A DNA stretch of 64,000 nucleotides from 2-12-FULL-60-25 sp003576745 (GTDB lineage: Bacteria > Patescibacteriota > Patescibacteriia > 2-12-FULL-60-25): contig SZOQ01000004.1 in NCBI GenBank assembly GCA_030272835.1, positions 1 to 64,000 of the forward strand. Direction: 5' to 3'. The notes below the pieces were generated by a model, which was not told the origin of the DNA, ran no database searches, and was given only the letters and a program-made list of their open reading frames with translations. The position numbers were made by a program, and so were the translations under genes. Below, piece after piece: positions 44,374 to 53,799 of this stretch (positions are counted from its first letter, which is position 1; the number at the start of each line of letters is the position of its first letter).

Positions 44374-46062
44374 ATGTCCCATTCACGACTCTTTGACGCC
44401 GTCCGGCGGGCGCTCGCGCTCGCCAAGGTCTGCGATGAACAAAATGTCTCCGCCCGGAGCGCCATCGCGCAACGGCAAGAGGCAACCGAACGCGCGAGGA
44501 AAGCCATGGAACGCCGCGCCTTCATGGGCGGCATTGCGGCCGCGGGTGCAGGCATTGCTATTGGCGGTTCATTCGGAAAGGCAAAGGCCGATCCCAAACC
44601 GCCGTCCACGGCCCGCGTGGCCATTATCGGCGGCGGCCTTGCCGGCATGGCCTGCGCAGACAGGCTTCGCGCCAAGGGCATTTCCGCCGTGGTGTACGAA
44701 GCGAATTCCCGCCTTGGCGGACGGTGCTACTCTAGCCATCTTTTTCCCGGCCAAACCGTGGAAATGGGCGGCGAGCTCATCGACAATGCGCACAAGAACA
44801 TGCTCGGCTATGCGCAAGAGTTCAAGCTCGCCAAGGAGGATTTGGGCAAAGAGCCCGGAGACGTCGCATACTACTTCTTCGGCCAGCATCACAGCGAGGC
44901 CGAGGTGGTGGATGAAATGCGCGTGCTCGTCGGACGCATGCGGGACGATATCGCCCTGCTGTCGAGCGCGCCGGACTTCTACAACCACACCATCTACGAC
45001 ACACTCTTCGATTACACGAGCATGGCGGACTACCTGCAAAGCAGGGCGGGCGACTTGCCGCTCGTCAGCGCCGTGCTCGAACAGGCATACATCGCGGAAT
45101 ACGGACGCGAGCTCTCCGAGCAGAGCGTGCTGAACTTTCTGTTCTTCATCCGCGCTGACCGTCGGTCGAAATTCGAACCCTTTGGTTCAAGCGATGAGCG
45201 ATACCATCTCGTGAACGGCAATGACCAGATCATCGCCGGAATCCGCGACCGGCTTCCGGGTCCGGTCGTGACGGGCGCAAGGCTCACGGGGCTTCGACGA
45301 CTCGCATCCGGCCAATACGCCATGTCGTTCAGCGGATCCTCGAGCGAAGAGTACGCGGATTCGGTGGTACTCGCCATCCCGTTCTCGGTACTCCGTACGG
45401 TCGCGCTCGATCCAAGCCTGGGACTGTCGCAGGACAAGCTCCGCGCCATCACTGAGCTCGGCTACGGTTTCAATGCCAAAACCATGATCGGCTTCGACGC
45501 TCGGCCCTGGATCGAACTCCACGGCGGCAATGGAACGGCGTACAGCGATCTTCCCGACGTGCAGAACACATGGGAAACCAATTACTCGCAGGCCGTGGGG
45601 CATGCGGTGCTCACCGACTATTCCGGCGGCGATCGCGGCTACAGGCTCCAACGACCGGCGGTAGGCGGCGGCTCCACTTGCGCGAGCTGTCACATTGGCG
45701 CGCCGAGCGCGGTTGTCATCGACGACACGCAAATGCAGTTACACGCGGACGCCTTTCTCACGGATCTCGACAAGGTCTATCCGGGAGCAAAGGCTGCGGC
45801 GACGCACTCCGGCGGAAAATACGTCATGCAATTCGCGCACTGGCTGAATCAGTCCACGTCGCGCGGATCCTACACCTGCTATCTCCCCGGCCAGTTCACC
45901 ACCCTCGCCGGACTCGAAGGCGAGGCGGCGGACCTCCTGAAGTTCGCCGGCGAACACGCCGACTCGTTCTACTGGTGGCAGGGCTTCATGGAAGGCGCGG
46001 TCCGCTCCGGCATTCGCGCCGCCAATGAAATTCTGGAAGACATCAAAAAAGGGCGCCTCTAG
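44374..46062 (+). CDS. FAD-dependent amine oxidase with Tat-like signal and CxxCH motif
   Basis: A 562-residue protein, start supported by GAGAGGTG. An unusual N-terminal extension of about 48 residues precedes a twin-arginine-like signal (ERRAFMGGIAAAGAGIAIGG). The flavin site is classic: VAIIGGGLAGMACADRL, YEANSRLGGRCYSS, EMGGELIDNAH; the C-terminus closes the FAD site (YWWQGFMEGAVRSGIRAANE). The fold matches flavin monoamine oxidases. In the middle, GGGSTCASCHIGAPS contains a CxxCH heme-attachment motif, not normal for the family. Probably an exported oxidase; substrate unknown. Confidence 0.85.
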   Translation: MSHSRLFDAVRRALALAKVCDEQNVSARSAIAQRQEATERARKAMERRAFMGGIAAAGAGIAIGGSFGKAKADPKPPSTARVAIIGGGLAGMACADRLRAKGISAVVYEANSRLGGRCYSSHLFPGQTVEMGGELIDNAHKNMLGYAQEFKLAKEDLGKEPGDVAYYFFGQHHSEAEVVDEMRVLVGRMRDDIALLSSAPDFYNHTIYDTLFDYTSMADYLQSRAGDLPLVSAVLEQAYIAEYGRELSEQSVLNFLFFIRADRRSKFEPFGSSDERYHLVNGNDQIIAGIRDRLPGPVVTGARLTGLRRLASGQYAMSFSGSSSEEYADSVVLAIPFSVLRTVALDPSLGLSQDKLRAITELGYGFNAKTMIGFDARPWIELHGGNGTAYSDLPDVQNTWETNYSQAVGHAVLTDYSGGDRGYRLQRPAVGGGSTCASCHIGAPSAVVIDDTQMQLHADAFLTDLDKVYPGAKAAATHSGGKYVMQFAHWLNQSTSRGSYTCYLPGQFTTLAGLEGEAADLLKFAGEHADSFYWWQGFMEGAVRSGIRAANEILEDIKKGRL

Positions 46063-46108
46063 CCCTTTCTCCGAACGCCTCTCAAGCGCCAATCCGGCGA
46101 AACCCCTC

Positions 46109-46142
46109 AAGCCCGTCATGCCTCATGACGGGCTTTCTGTTA
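46109..46142 (+). terminator. Terminator after the amine oxidase
   Basis: AAGCCCGTCATG pairs with CATGACGGGCTT, then TCTGTTATT. Confidence 0.82.
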
Positions 46143-46188
46143 TTGATTTCCTACAAAGGTTACATGTTAAAACGTTTGCGCCTTTCGC

Positions 46189-46386
46189 CTATGAGATCAT
46201 GATGTGCTGAACTCTTCCTACATCTCCCGATTCCAGCCGTACTTTAATGCCACGCGGATGCGCCGCTTTGCTGGTCAAAATATCCTTTACGATTCCCTGC
46301 GTCCCTTTGCCTGTATGCTGATCCTCTTTCTTTACAATGACAACTGCAAGACCGGGATGAATGTTTTTCCGAATAGTGCCGTCCAT
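46189..46386 (-). CDS. ywbE: YwbE-family protein (DUF2196)
   Basis: A 65-residue protein: MDGTIRKNIHPGLAVVIVKK, DQHTGKGTQGIVKDILTSKA, HPRGIKVRLESGDVGRV. This is the complete YwbE signature, including KxDQxTGxxTxGxVxxILT. Function unknown; the protein is widely conserved. Last chromosomal gene before the mobile element. Confidence 0.92.
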   Translation of the reverse strand: MDGTIRKNIHPGLAVVIVKKEDQHTGKGTQGIVKDILTSKAAHPRGIKVRLESGDVGRVQHIMIS

Positions 46387-46559
46387 ATATTTTATTCAGC
46401 GTAATCCAAAAGCCGACACTTGGGGAGGCGTAAGCGGTATTGGATAATCTCCATCCACGAAAAACTGTCGGGTTTCCCGTGCACCCTTTCCTACGAATAC
46501 GGTCGAAGAGCAAAACGCTCACCCGAACCCCATCACACTCTTTCCATTAACATCGCGAT

Positions 46560-46596
46560 CACAAATAATCGACGGTTTATGCCGTCGATTATTTGT
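46560..46596 (-). terminator. Hairpin that would directly follow tRNA-His if the element were absent
   Basis: A perfect stem of 14-16 bp, CAAATAATCGACGG with CCGTCGATTATTTG, loop of six bases. It abuts the left copy of TGGGGTG. Joining left flank to tRNA-His across that repeat puts this hairpin immediately after the tRNA's CCA, as a terminator should be. Confidence 0.6.
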
Positions 46597-46602
46597 GGGG
46601 TG
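46596..46602 (+). other. Left attachment core
   Basis: TGGGGTG, identical to 62684-62690. It lies between the tRNA terminator hairpin and the detached recombinase tail. Confidence 0.65.
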
Positions 46603-46691
46603 CCGTGGTAGAGGAAGTGAGAACTGTGTTCGCAAGGAAAAATGATGCGACGATCTATATTCCGGACATGAGGGAGAAGGTTGTCGCGTAA
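46602..46691 (+). pseudogene. Detached C-terminal tail of the serine recombinase
   Basis: Reading on from the left core in the frame used by the recombinase at the right core gives 29 codons and TAA: AVVEEVRTVFARKNDATIYI, then PDMREKVVA. The sequence is protein-like, with no start codon of its own needed. Joined to the recombinase at TGG-GGT-G it would replace the present seven-residue tRNA-derived end (DQWESNP), giving a 560-residue enzyme. It is the 3' end of the recombinase gene as it stands in the circular form. Confidence 0.7.
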
Positions 46692-47008
46692 CCCCACCGC
46701 GCTACTCACTATTTCTCAAAACACAAAACTCCCATGTGGGAGTTCTTTGTTGGATAGCCAGTTACTTGAAGGTCATCACCGTGCTCTTGAATGTTTCGTG
46801 CCTTTGTTCGCCTCCCCGATAAATCAGGGCTCTTGGTATACCCGTAAGTCACCGCCGCTTTTCACCGCACCTTTCGCCGTGAGGCGAATCCACCGCACAA
46901 AGGCGGATGGCGGACTTATTGCACGGCACTGTTTCCGACCTCTCGGCCGAAAAATGCCAAATCTCGCTATCCCAACAAAATGATAGCAGATTTTCCTCAC
47001 CCAAGTCT
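46692..47008. other. Element left arm, no gene
   Basis: About 315 bases. It contains one hairpin, AACTCCCA with TGGGAGTT at about 46726-46745 followed by CTTTG, possibly a terminator for recombinase transcripts in the circular form. A second short stem, TTTCGCC with GGCGAAT, lies near 46870. No credible gene. Confidence 0.4.
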
Positions 47009-48394
47009 TTATCTGCCGATCCAGTAGATTTTCTTCGGCTCGTCCTTTGGCCAATCCCTATTGATCCTCGGAGAAAAGGCTTGGAACTCCCATAAACCGA
47101 CTTGATTGATCGTCTCGGCTTCCTTCTGGCTTTCAACGGGAATGTAGGTCACATATTGCGGGTCTTCGCCATCAATCCAATCTATCTCCTCATAGAACTC
47201 TTTGAGATAGAGCTGGCCACAGTCTTTGCACTTGATGAGCCTGCGGCTGAAATGTGAATCCTCGGAAAACGTATGCAGTACGTCGAACGCATTATCGAGG
47301 TCACCATCGGTCAATTCCTCTTTTTTCCAGAGATGACATTGCGTGGGTTTCTTGCGATCTCGTTTCAGGCTAAAAAGAGCATCAGATTTCTGTTTGTCTT
47401 TTTTTGAACCAGTCAGCTTTTCGTAGAAGTAGTGCACGTCCCATCCGCACTCTCGGTTGAACATGCGCTCCCCGACAACGGCATCATAAGGCACCTCGAT
47501 CACCTCAATGTAGACGTAGATCGAATCGTATCCAGTTTTGTCACGGCGCGATGCCGCCTTTGAAAATACGATTTTGTTGAACTTGTTTGGCCTCCCGAAT
47601 GGCGGTCGTACCCGATCGTCTCGTTCGAGCGGGTTCCAGTCCACCTTCGGTTCCAGCCGCTCTCTGACGCGGGCTTCCATTTCAGTCACCGCATGGACAA
47701 AGGCAGTACACCGATCCTCAAAATCTCCCAGCACCGCGAAATGGTCATACAACCCATCAATATCGAACTCCTCCGTCCATTGCGTGACGACATACCGCCA
47801 TTGCTTTGCAAGCTCCTTTTTCTGCCTTTCCATTTCATCTTGGAGCTTTCCATACGCGGAATAACCAACATGACCCAGCCGCAAGAGCATGGGTGCTTTT
47901 ACTTCGACCATGAACTGACGATTTTCCGGCGATAAGCCCTTGGATTGAGCAAGGTTGTCCGTCAGGTCAGCTAGCTTGATCCGCCAAGCGTCCTCGTCTT
48001 TTGCTTCGACAAGATGCACGATCATCCGTATCCATCGTTCGGTTTTGTCTTTGATGTTCATGTCATGTGAGCAGAGGCGCACCAGCTCTACCGTGCGTTT
48101 CGTGAAGCCCATTTTTTCTAGTTCCTCGAACGAGACACCGCCGTCCTCAACGATGTCGTGTAAGAGTGCGGCGATGAATAAATCGTAATCGGGATCATCC
48201 CAGTGATGACATGAACTCACCATGTCACGCACGCGGAACGAATGAAGATAGTTCGGCTCATCGGGGAGACCTTTGCGAGTTCCTTTGATACATTCACGCA
48301 CCAAGTCCTCGGCTTTCTTTGTGAGTTTGTCGCATGTATCCCAGTATTCCTGCCACGGGGAGACGTTTTTTGAATCGTTTTGATTGTTTTTCAT
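47009..48394 (-). CDS. SpoT-like HD-domain protein with C-terminal zinc-ribbon domain
   Basis: A 461-residue protein. The N-terminal 170 residues are an HD hydrolase of the SpoT/RelA type: YLHSFRVRDM (H), FIAALLHDIVEDGGVSFEEL (HD), CSHDMNIKDKTERWIRM, and IKLADLTDNL. Such domains hydrolyse (p)ppGpp or related nucleotides. No synthetase, TGS or ACT domain follows. Instead there is a novel region ending in KCKDCGQLYLKEFYEEIDW and YVTYIPVESQKEAETI, a Cys-based knuckle. Together with its place in the restriction cargo this suggests a nucleotide-signal or defence role, which is inference. Confidence 0.72.
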   Translation of the reverse strand: MKNNQNDSKNVSPWQEYWDTCDKLTKKAEDLVRECIKGTRKGLPDEPNYLHSFRVRDMVSSCHHWDDPDYDLFIAALLHDIVEDGGVSFEELEKMGFTKRTVELVRLCSHDMNIKDKTERWIRMIVHLVEAKDEDAWRIKLADLTDNLAQSKGLSPENRQFMVEVKAPMLLRLGHVGYSAYGKLQDEMERQKKELAKQWRYVVTQWTEEFDIDGLYDHFAVLGDFEDRCTAFVHAVTEMEARVRERLEPKVDWNPLERDDRVRPPFGRPNKFNKIVFSKAASRRDKTGYDSIYVYIEVIEVPYDAVVGERMFNRECGWDVHYFYEKLTGSKKDKQKSDALFSLKRDRKKPTQCHLWKKEELTDGDLDNAFDVLHTFSEDSHFSRRLIKCKDCGQLYLKEFYEEIDWIDGEDPQYVTYIPVESQKEAETINQVGLWEFQAFSPRINRDWPKDEPKKIYWIGR

Positions 48395-48424
48395 AATGGT
48401 AATCGTTAGGAGTGAGATGCCGAT

Positions 48425-48640
48425 TTGTTCTCCTCCCGATCACCTCGGGAACGACCTTTGAAAAACAAAACGCGGCTGAAAGATTTGATCCAGCAAAAGC
48501 TGAATGAAATCTCCCAACCGCGTGCGGTTAGTCGCCATTCTTCATCTGGCTCACAGCAGATTTCCCTGTTTGCCTACCTCGCAGTATTGCGAGGAGAAGA
48601 CGACGGCTCATTGAACTGCGAGCGACAGTGGAAGTTGTAA
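48425..48640 (+). CDS. Doubtful small ORF between element genes
   Basis: An open frame of up to 71 codons; a likelier start is the TTG at about 48461 giving LKNKTRLKDLIQQKLNEISQ. Composition is protein-like at first, and the C-terminal part (QQISLFAYLAVLRGEDDGSL) could be real. No ribosome site was seen. The same bases could be leader sequence for the minus-strand HD gene. Confidence 0.25.
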   Translation: MFSSRSPRERPLKNKTRLKDLIQQKLNEISQPRAVSRHSSSGSQQISLFAYLAVLRGEDDGSLNCERQWKL

Positions 48641-48645
48641 TGACC

Positions 48646-49419
48646 TTACACACTCAAGATAACTGATTTTGGCGAAATAGTCAATGCCTGCCGAGCTTTT
48701 GCGTACCCGCAGAACTCGCAATCTACGCTCATTCCAGGCGTATTTTCGCCAGTCAGACATGCCTTTATTTTATAGAGCGTGCCTTCCACCCAGTTGTCAT
48801 CTCCTGTGTACGGAAGTACGGAAACATCAAACTCTACCCTGCCATCGAAAGCCTCTTTGTCTGCCCGTCCGTTGCAATAGACGAAATAGCCCGTGTTGGA
48901 CACCTTGAACCCGAGGCGTCGCAGAAGCCATTGATACACCTCCATTTGCCGTTTGTAACCCATCTGCCAGTCTGCGCTCAAATCCACCTCGGTTGCCTTT
49001 GAAGTGGCTTTGTAATCAACGACGATCAATTCCCTTTTTTTGTTCACCCAGATGTCATCCACTGCGCCAGTAATCAATAGGTTGGTCGGCTCGTGGAGGT
49101 GTTGCACGCCCTTGAAGTTCTCGCGCCATTCGTCCATCATCTCATGCTGGAACGGTACGGCATTGATCTTGTATTTCTTCATCAACGGATGTTGTGTTTT
49201 ACCTGCACGGTGAACGTCAAACTCTTTTTTGAGCAGTGCATCCACGGCCTTATTGATGTTGAATGGCGGACCGGATGGCCTGCGGATGCCGAGACGATTG
49301 TTCAGGTAAAAACAACACGGACACTCTACAAACAGTTCAATCCCAGAACGACTGATCTTGAACGGGCCTTTGCCTTCTTTATACAGGCCGCGCGATTTTA
49401 CTTTGAACTCTTTTTTCAT
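48646..49419 (-). CDS. PD-(D/E)XK nuclease, Cas4/AddB-like
   Basis: A 257-residue protein. The nuclease core is GAVDDIWVNKKRELIVVDYK followed by ATSK: acidic residues, then D-x-K. A helix with WQMGYKRQMEVYQWLLRRLG supplies the QxxxY motif. Cysteines ECPCCFYL near the N-terminus and CEFCGYAKAR near the C-terminus could bind a [4Fe-4S] cluster as in Cas4/AddB. Its start overlaps the end of the Res gene by four bases, so it is part of the mod-res operon, an unusual third member. Confidence 0.8.
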   Translation of the reverse strand: MKKEFKVKSRGLYKEGKGPFKISRSGIELFVECPCCFYLNNRLGIRRPSGPPFNINKAVDALLKKEFDVHRAGKTQHPLMKKYKINAVPFQHEMMDEWRENFKGVQHLHEPTNLLITGAVDDIWVNKKRELIVVDYKATSKATEVDLSADWQMGYKRQMEVYQWLLRRLGFKVSNTGYFVYCNGRADKEAFDGRVEFDVSVLPYTGDDNWVEGTLYKIKACLTGENTPGMSVDCEFCGYAKARQALTISPKSVILSV

Positions 49420-51956
49420 GCGAGGTTTTGGATTTCCTCAAGTAGCTTCACCTGCTCCTGCTGAAGCGAAGCGTTGAACTTGATGACATACTCAAAGTTT
49501 TTGTTTGCCGCGCGGAACTCCTCAAAGCCGAGCTCTTTGGCAAAGACTTCGTTCGTCACGCTTTCCAGCGTGCCTTTATAGGATCGTTTGTTGGCTTCGT
49601 AATCCGCCTTCTCCCCGCCGTGCTTGACCTCGATCACCAAAAATCTCCCCCTTGTCGTCTCCACAAGGAAATCGGGGAAATAACGTGCAATGCGCCGTTT
49701 TTCTGGGCTCCAATACTCAAAATAAAAATCGTTGTGGGAAGTGTCGGTGACGCCACCCGTGAAATACACATCTTTGACCGCTTCTCTCTTTTCCAAAACG
49801 TCGCGCAAGTATCTGAATAGGTCCTTTTCGTCACCGCTATCGAAGTTGTATGGATTGATGTGAAAACCGATGCGTCCTTTTCGTCCGTCGCGTTCTTCGT
49901 CCTCACGGTAGACAACGAGTGCGTTTCTGCCTTGCTGAACGCTGATTTTGAATGGGTAGAGCTTTGTGAGTTCAAGTTCTTCCTCGACCGTCTCGGATTT
50001 TTCTTCGTACTTGTATGCGCTCTTGAGGATTTCTTGGATGATGAACGGGAGCAAGGCGACGTTTTCGTTGGCTTCCTTCACCAAATCAGCCCGTTTTTTG
50101 CCGCTTACCTCCATGATGCTCTCGATGACGAGACATGACAAATGCGTATAACGATTGATGATCTCGACGATCTCGTAAAACGTCCTGTCGCCTTCCTCTT
50201 TGAGCCTGCGGATCGCTTTCGCTTCCTGAAAGCCCGCTTTGCCGCCCTCGCCCAAAAAGATCGAGCCTTCGCTCACATACGACATGTAATCATCGGCTTT
50301 GAACTTCTTGAAATCTATCTTGATGTCTTCAGCTTTGCTGTCTTGGACGGCGATGATTTCTTTCAATATCTTTTTCACCTTCACGGTTCTTCGTTTTTCG
50401 ACTTTCAATTCAAAATCAATCATTTTCTGATCCTGCGCGTTTAGCTCGCTGATGCTGGATGAAAAGTTGTTTTTGAGTTCGTGGTCGAGGATTTTGTAGT
50501 TCTCTTTCGACAGGAAGATATGCGCTCGCGTTGAATTGTCGCCAATGGCACGCAAGCAGCGCGTTGTGGACTGGAGGACGAGGATCGTGCTCGTCGGCTT
50601 CTTGTAGAGCGCAACCGCGACCAGCGAGCGGCAGTTCCAGCCCTCCGTACCTTTGCCGACAAGCAGAACGAACTGCTTTTTGCTTTCGGCTGTATCGAGC
50701 TTGAAGAACTCGTCGCGGTTGTCTTCCGCTTCGGTGTGGTATTCGAGAATCGTGTCGAGATTGATTTTCCGCGCGGCGAGTATCCGTTCGAGCTTTGGCT
50801 TGAGCTCCTGTTGCAGATCGGAAATGCTGGCCGCGTAAAACGCGATCTTCGGGAGCCTGCCTTCCAGCCGTTTCGCTCCGTACTCGCTCTTGAACGTATC
50901 AATGACCTCCTCAAGAAATTGCTCGGATTTCACATTGCCATAATCCAAAATGCGGACCTGTTTCAGGATGCCTTTTTCGATACCTTGCTTCAGTCCGAAA
51001 TGATAGACGACATCCGCGATCATCTTGTTGTTCACATACGGCGTACCCGTCAAGTTCACGACCGCGATGAGCGGCGTGCTCTTGTGCAGATACTCAATCG
51101 TCTGGCGCGTCTTTTTGAGCGTGCCTTCGAGCGTTTTGCCGTAGGAGTGATGTGCTTCGTCAACGAAGATCATCAGCTCCGAGAGCGTGCGGATGGCATA
51201 GAGACGCTTGTTTTCCACTTCCCGCTTTTCCAGATCGCCCTTGTCGCCGAACAGCCGCATTGTGCCATTTCCATTTTCGGATCGCGTTTTCAGGATGATC
51301 TTCTGGGAGTTGGAAACGATGACGTTGTAGTTGCCATTCGGGGAGAGTGGCGTGTCTGTACTTTCGAGATAATGGTATTTGATGTTGAGCAGGATGTTTT
51401 GGTATTCCTTCGGCAAAACCTTTGCGTAGTCGAACGTCTTGATCTCTTTCAGGCTTTCGATGATCGTCGTGTCGGGCGCAAAGACAAGGGCATTTTTCGC
51501 AAACCGCTTGTCGTCTTTGTGGTAGTACGAGAGGACGAAATCGTAGATCATCATCACAGCCATGAGGATCGTTTTCCCCGATCCCATTGTGAGCGCGTAG
51601 ACCTGATTTGCGTAGTCGGCGGTGCCGAACTTTTCCTCCAAAATCGCCTGTATCTTTTCGTTCTTCTTCGGATCGTAGGCGAGTTCGAGAGCCTCTTTGT
51701 CAGTGATGCCGAGTGCACGCAAAAACTCCAGCTCGTTTGCGAACGACGAACGAAAGACCTCAAGCGACAGCTTGTTGCCAACGATCTCCTTGAGATAGAT
51801 ATACGTCTCAAACGCCTCGAATTGCGGCGGGTGCAAAAAACCGACGCGCTTGGCGTGCGCGAGGATGTTCTGCGTCTCGCGTAGGACGCCTTGATATCCG
51901 CCTGTTCGCCAGTCAGACACCCGTGCGCGGATGTTTTGGAGAAATAAGCTGTCCAT
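49416..51956 (-). CDS. Type III restriction enzyme Res subunit
   Basis: An 846-residue SF2 helicase-nuclease. Walker A ALTMGSGKTILMAVMMIYDF, DEAH box FVDEAHHSYGKTLEG, motif III VNLTGTPYVNN, and late motifs VLLVGKGTEGWNCRSLVAVA and STTRCLRAIGDN. The C-terminal PD-(D/E)XK site is FPDFLVETTRGRFLVIEVKH. It would translocate or scan from unmethylated sites and cut DNA. Four bases follow the Mod stop. Confidence 0.9.
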   Translation of the reverse strand: MDSLFLQNIRARVSDWRTGGYQGVLRETQNILAHAKRVGFLHPPQFEAFETYIYLKEIVGNKLSLEVFRSSFANELEFLRALGITDKEALELAYDPKKNEKIQAILEEKFGTADYANQVYALTMGSGKTILMAVMMIYDFVLSYYHKDDKRFAKNALVFAPDTTIIESLKEIKTFDYAKVLPKEYQNILLNIKYHYLESTDTPLSPNGNYNVIVSNSQKIILKTRSENGNGTMRLFGDKGDLEKREVENKRLYAIRTLSELMIFVDEAHHSYGKTLEGTLKKTRQTIEYLHKSTPLIAVVNLTGTPYVNNKMIADVVYHFGLKQGIEKGILKQVRILDYGNVKSEQFLEEVIDTFKSEYGAKRLEGRLPKIAFYAASISDLQQELKPKLERILAARKINLDTILEYHTEAEDNRDEFFKLDTAESKKQFVLLVGKGTEGWNCRSLVAVALYKKPTSTILVLQSTTRCLRAIGDNSTRAHIFLSKENYKILDHELKNNFSSSISELNAQDQKMIDFELKVEKRRTVKVKKILKEIIAVQDSKAEDIKIDFKKFKADDYMSYVSEGSIFLGEGGKAGFQEAKAIRRLKEEGDRTFYEIVEIINRYTHLSCLVIESIMEVSGKKRADLVKEANENVALLPFIIQEILKSAYKYEEKSETVEEELELTKLYPFKISVQQGRNALVVYREDEERDGRKGRIGFHINPYNFDSGDEKDLFRYLRDVLEKREAVKDVYFTGGVTDTSHNDFYFEYWSPEKRRIARYFPDFLVETTRGRFLVIEVKHGGEKADYEANKRSYKGTLESVTNEVFAKELGFEEFRAANKNFEYVIKFNASLQQEQVKLLEEIQNLA

Positions 51957-51960
51957 GTTC

Positions 51961-53766
51961 TTATGCGGTTACGTCGAACGTCTGAAAGTCCTCCTCCCCG
52001 AGCACGTCCACGATTTTTACGGCCACGGTGTACTTGCCCTTTTTCGGATACTCCCATTCGTATTTGCCTTTGATGACCTCCTTCTTGTCGGGGAGGTCCA
52101 TCAGCTTTTCCTCGGCGTTGAATAGCTTGCCATCGTAGTCCACGTCAATCGTGACGCTATCAACGATCTGTCGGAAATCCGTGACCTTCGCGCGATCTTC
52201 CTTTTTCAAGACCTTCTCGTTTTCCAGTTCGAGCTTTTGCATGAGCCTCGGGGAGAAAAAGTCTTTGAGCTCGACGGTCAACTTTTTGTCTTTGGTCCTT
52301 ACCTCAATTTTGGCCTCGGCTCTCTTGCGGAAGATCAGATTTTTCTTGTCCGTGATGATGTCACGCGCCTCGATCTTTACGCCCGTCTTATTCTCTTTTT
52401 TCAGGAAATCCGCCACGTCGAGTTCCATGCCTGAACAGATCACCAGCACGCCCTCCTCGTAGATCGGCTCCCCAGATTTTGATTTGGCCTTCACGGTGAA
52501 TCCGTCCAGCTTATCGCCTATGTTCTTGAGGAGTGTGCGAATGTCCATCTTGTTGAGCACGCGGTTGAGCGGCATCACCTTCACGAAATTGTTATCCAGC
52601 ACGCCGTCAAAGTAGCTTCGCTTGATCGGCTCAACGCCGTACTGCTGCATCACGATCTCCTTCGCCTGAACCTCGTTGTTGAACAGGTCATAGTCGTTCA
52701 CGTTGAACACCTTGAATCCGAGCGATCCTTTGAAATCGCTCAAGAGCTTGCCTTTCTTTTCCTTGATCTGTTCGGCGATGATCTGATTGAGGCGTTTCGT
52801 CGTTGTCTGAATGGCTCCCAAGTTGATGTCGCAACCGATCCATCGTCGGCCGAGCTTTTGAGCTACGGCACAGGTAGTACCAGAGCCAGCGAAACAATCC
52901 AAAACACTATCACCCGCATCACTCATGGACACGATAATTCTCTCGAGGATTTCTTCGGGTTTCTGTGTCGGATAGTCAGTTTGATCCTTGCCGCCCGAAG
53001 AAATGGCAGGGATGATCCAAACGTCATCAATAATCTTTGCGCCTCGCTCGACATAGATGACGTTTCCTTTGCCATCTCGCTTTGTGGCAAACAACTGCTT
53101 CTCCGCGTCCCAATAACGTGCGTTGACTTTGATTGATTTTGCTCGTTCTTCTTCGATGCGATGGAACTTGAAATCTGGGGTTTTGGAGTACCAGTAAATG
53201 TTGTCGTGGTTTGCCGCAAGCCGATTGATATTGCCCTGTATTTTATTCGGATAATACCAAATAACTTCGTTGCGAAAATTATCCTCCCCAAAGACTTCAT
53301 CCATGACCAATCGGAGATACGATGATCGGTGGTAATCAATGTGTACAAAAATACTGGCTTTTTCAGACATGAGCTCTTTCATCAAAATCAAACGCTCATA
53401 CATGAATTGCAACCACTCATCTTTATCCCAGATGTCTGTGTACTGTTTCTCCTCCAACAGGCTCTGCTGTTGTCCTTCGATTTTTTCTCCTCTGACCTCC
53501 ACTTTTTTCACATAGTCCGCCTTGCTGTCGAACGGCGGATCAATGTAGATCAAATCAATCGCGCCGCGATGCTCCTTGAGGAGATGCGCGAGCACTTGCA
53601 GGTTGTCTCCCCAGAACAACTTGTTGAAATCCTTTGCACTTTTATCGCCGTAGATTTCTTTTTCCTGCGCGGGGTAATACTCGATGCTCTCAAGCGGCTT
53701 TTTGCCGACCCATTGCAAGAGCGGGCGACCCTTCGCTTGTTCAACTTTTTGGAACTCGTTTGCCAT
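51961..53766 (-). CDS. Type III-like adenine-specific DNA methyltransferase (Mod)
   Basis: A 601-residue beta-class N6-adenine methyltransferase. Catalytic motif IV is DLIYIDPPFDSKADY; the SAM motif I comes later as SVLDCFAGSGTTCAVAQKLG followed by RRWIGCDIN, the order typical of beta-class Mod. A target-recognition region lies between and a long C-terminal part follows. It methylates the recognition site protecting against Res. The gene pair and order are those of type III systems. Confidence 0.9.
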   Translation of the reverse strand: MANEFQKVEQAKGRPLLQWVGKKPLESIEYYPAQEKEIYGDKSAKDFNKLFWGDNLQVLAHLLKEHRGAIDLIYIDPPFDSKADYVKKVEVRGEKIEGQQQSLLEEKQYTDIWDKDEWLQFMYERLILMKELMSEKASIFVHIDYHRSSYLRLVMDEVFGEDNFRNEVIWYYPNKIQGNINRLAANHDNIYWYSKTPDFKFHRIEEERAKSIKVNARYWDAEKQLFATKRDGKGNVIYVERGAKIIDDVWIIPAISSGGKDQTDYPTQKPEEILERIIVSMSDAGDSVLDCFAGSGTTCAVAQKLGRRWIGCDINLGAIQTTTKRLNQIIAEQIKEKKGKLLSDFKGSLGFKVFNVNDYDLFNNEVQAKEIVMQQYGVEPIKRSYFDGVLDNNFVKVMPLNRVLNKMDIRTLLKNIGDKLDGFTVKAKSKSGEPIYEEGVLVICSGMELDVADFLKKENKTGVKIEARDIITDKKNLIFRKRAEAKIEVRTKDKKLTVELKDFFSPRLMQKLELENEKVLKKEDRAKVTDFRQIVDSVTIDVDYDGKLFNAEEKLMDLPDKKEVIKGKYEWEYPKKGKYTVAVKIVDVLGEEDFQTFDVTA

Positions 53767-53799
53767 AGTAATAGTAATTGTTGGTTGTGATGTGAGCCG

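Noticed and set aside
44569..46119. Minus-strand frames opposite the amine oxidase
   Set aside because: Antisense; the plus frame has the FAD motifs.
46681..46983. Plus-strand frame of 100 codons in the element's left arm
   Set aside because: Starts at a non-ATG codon without a ribosome site, contains hairpins, and is not protein-like.
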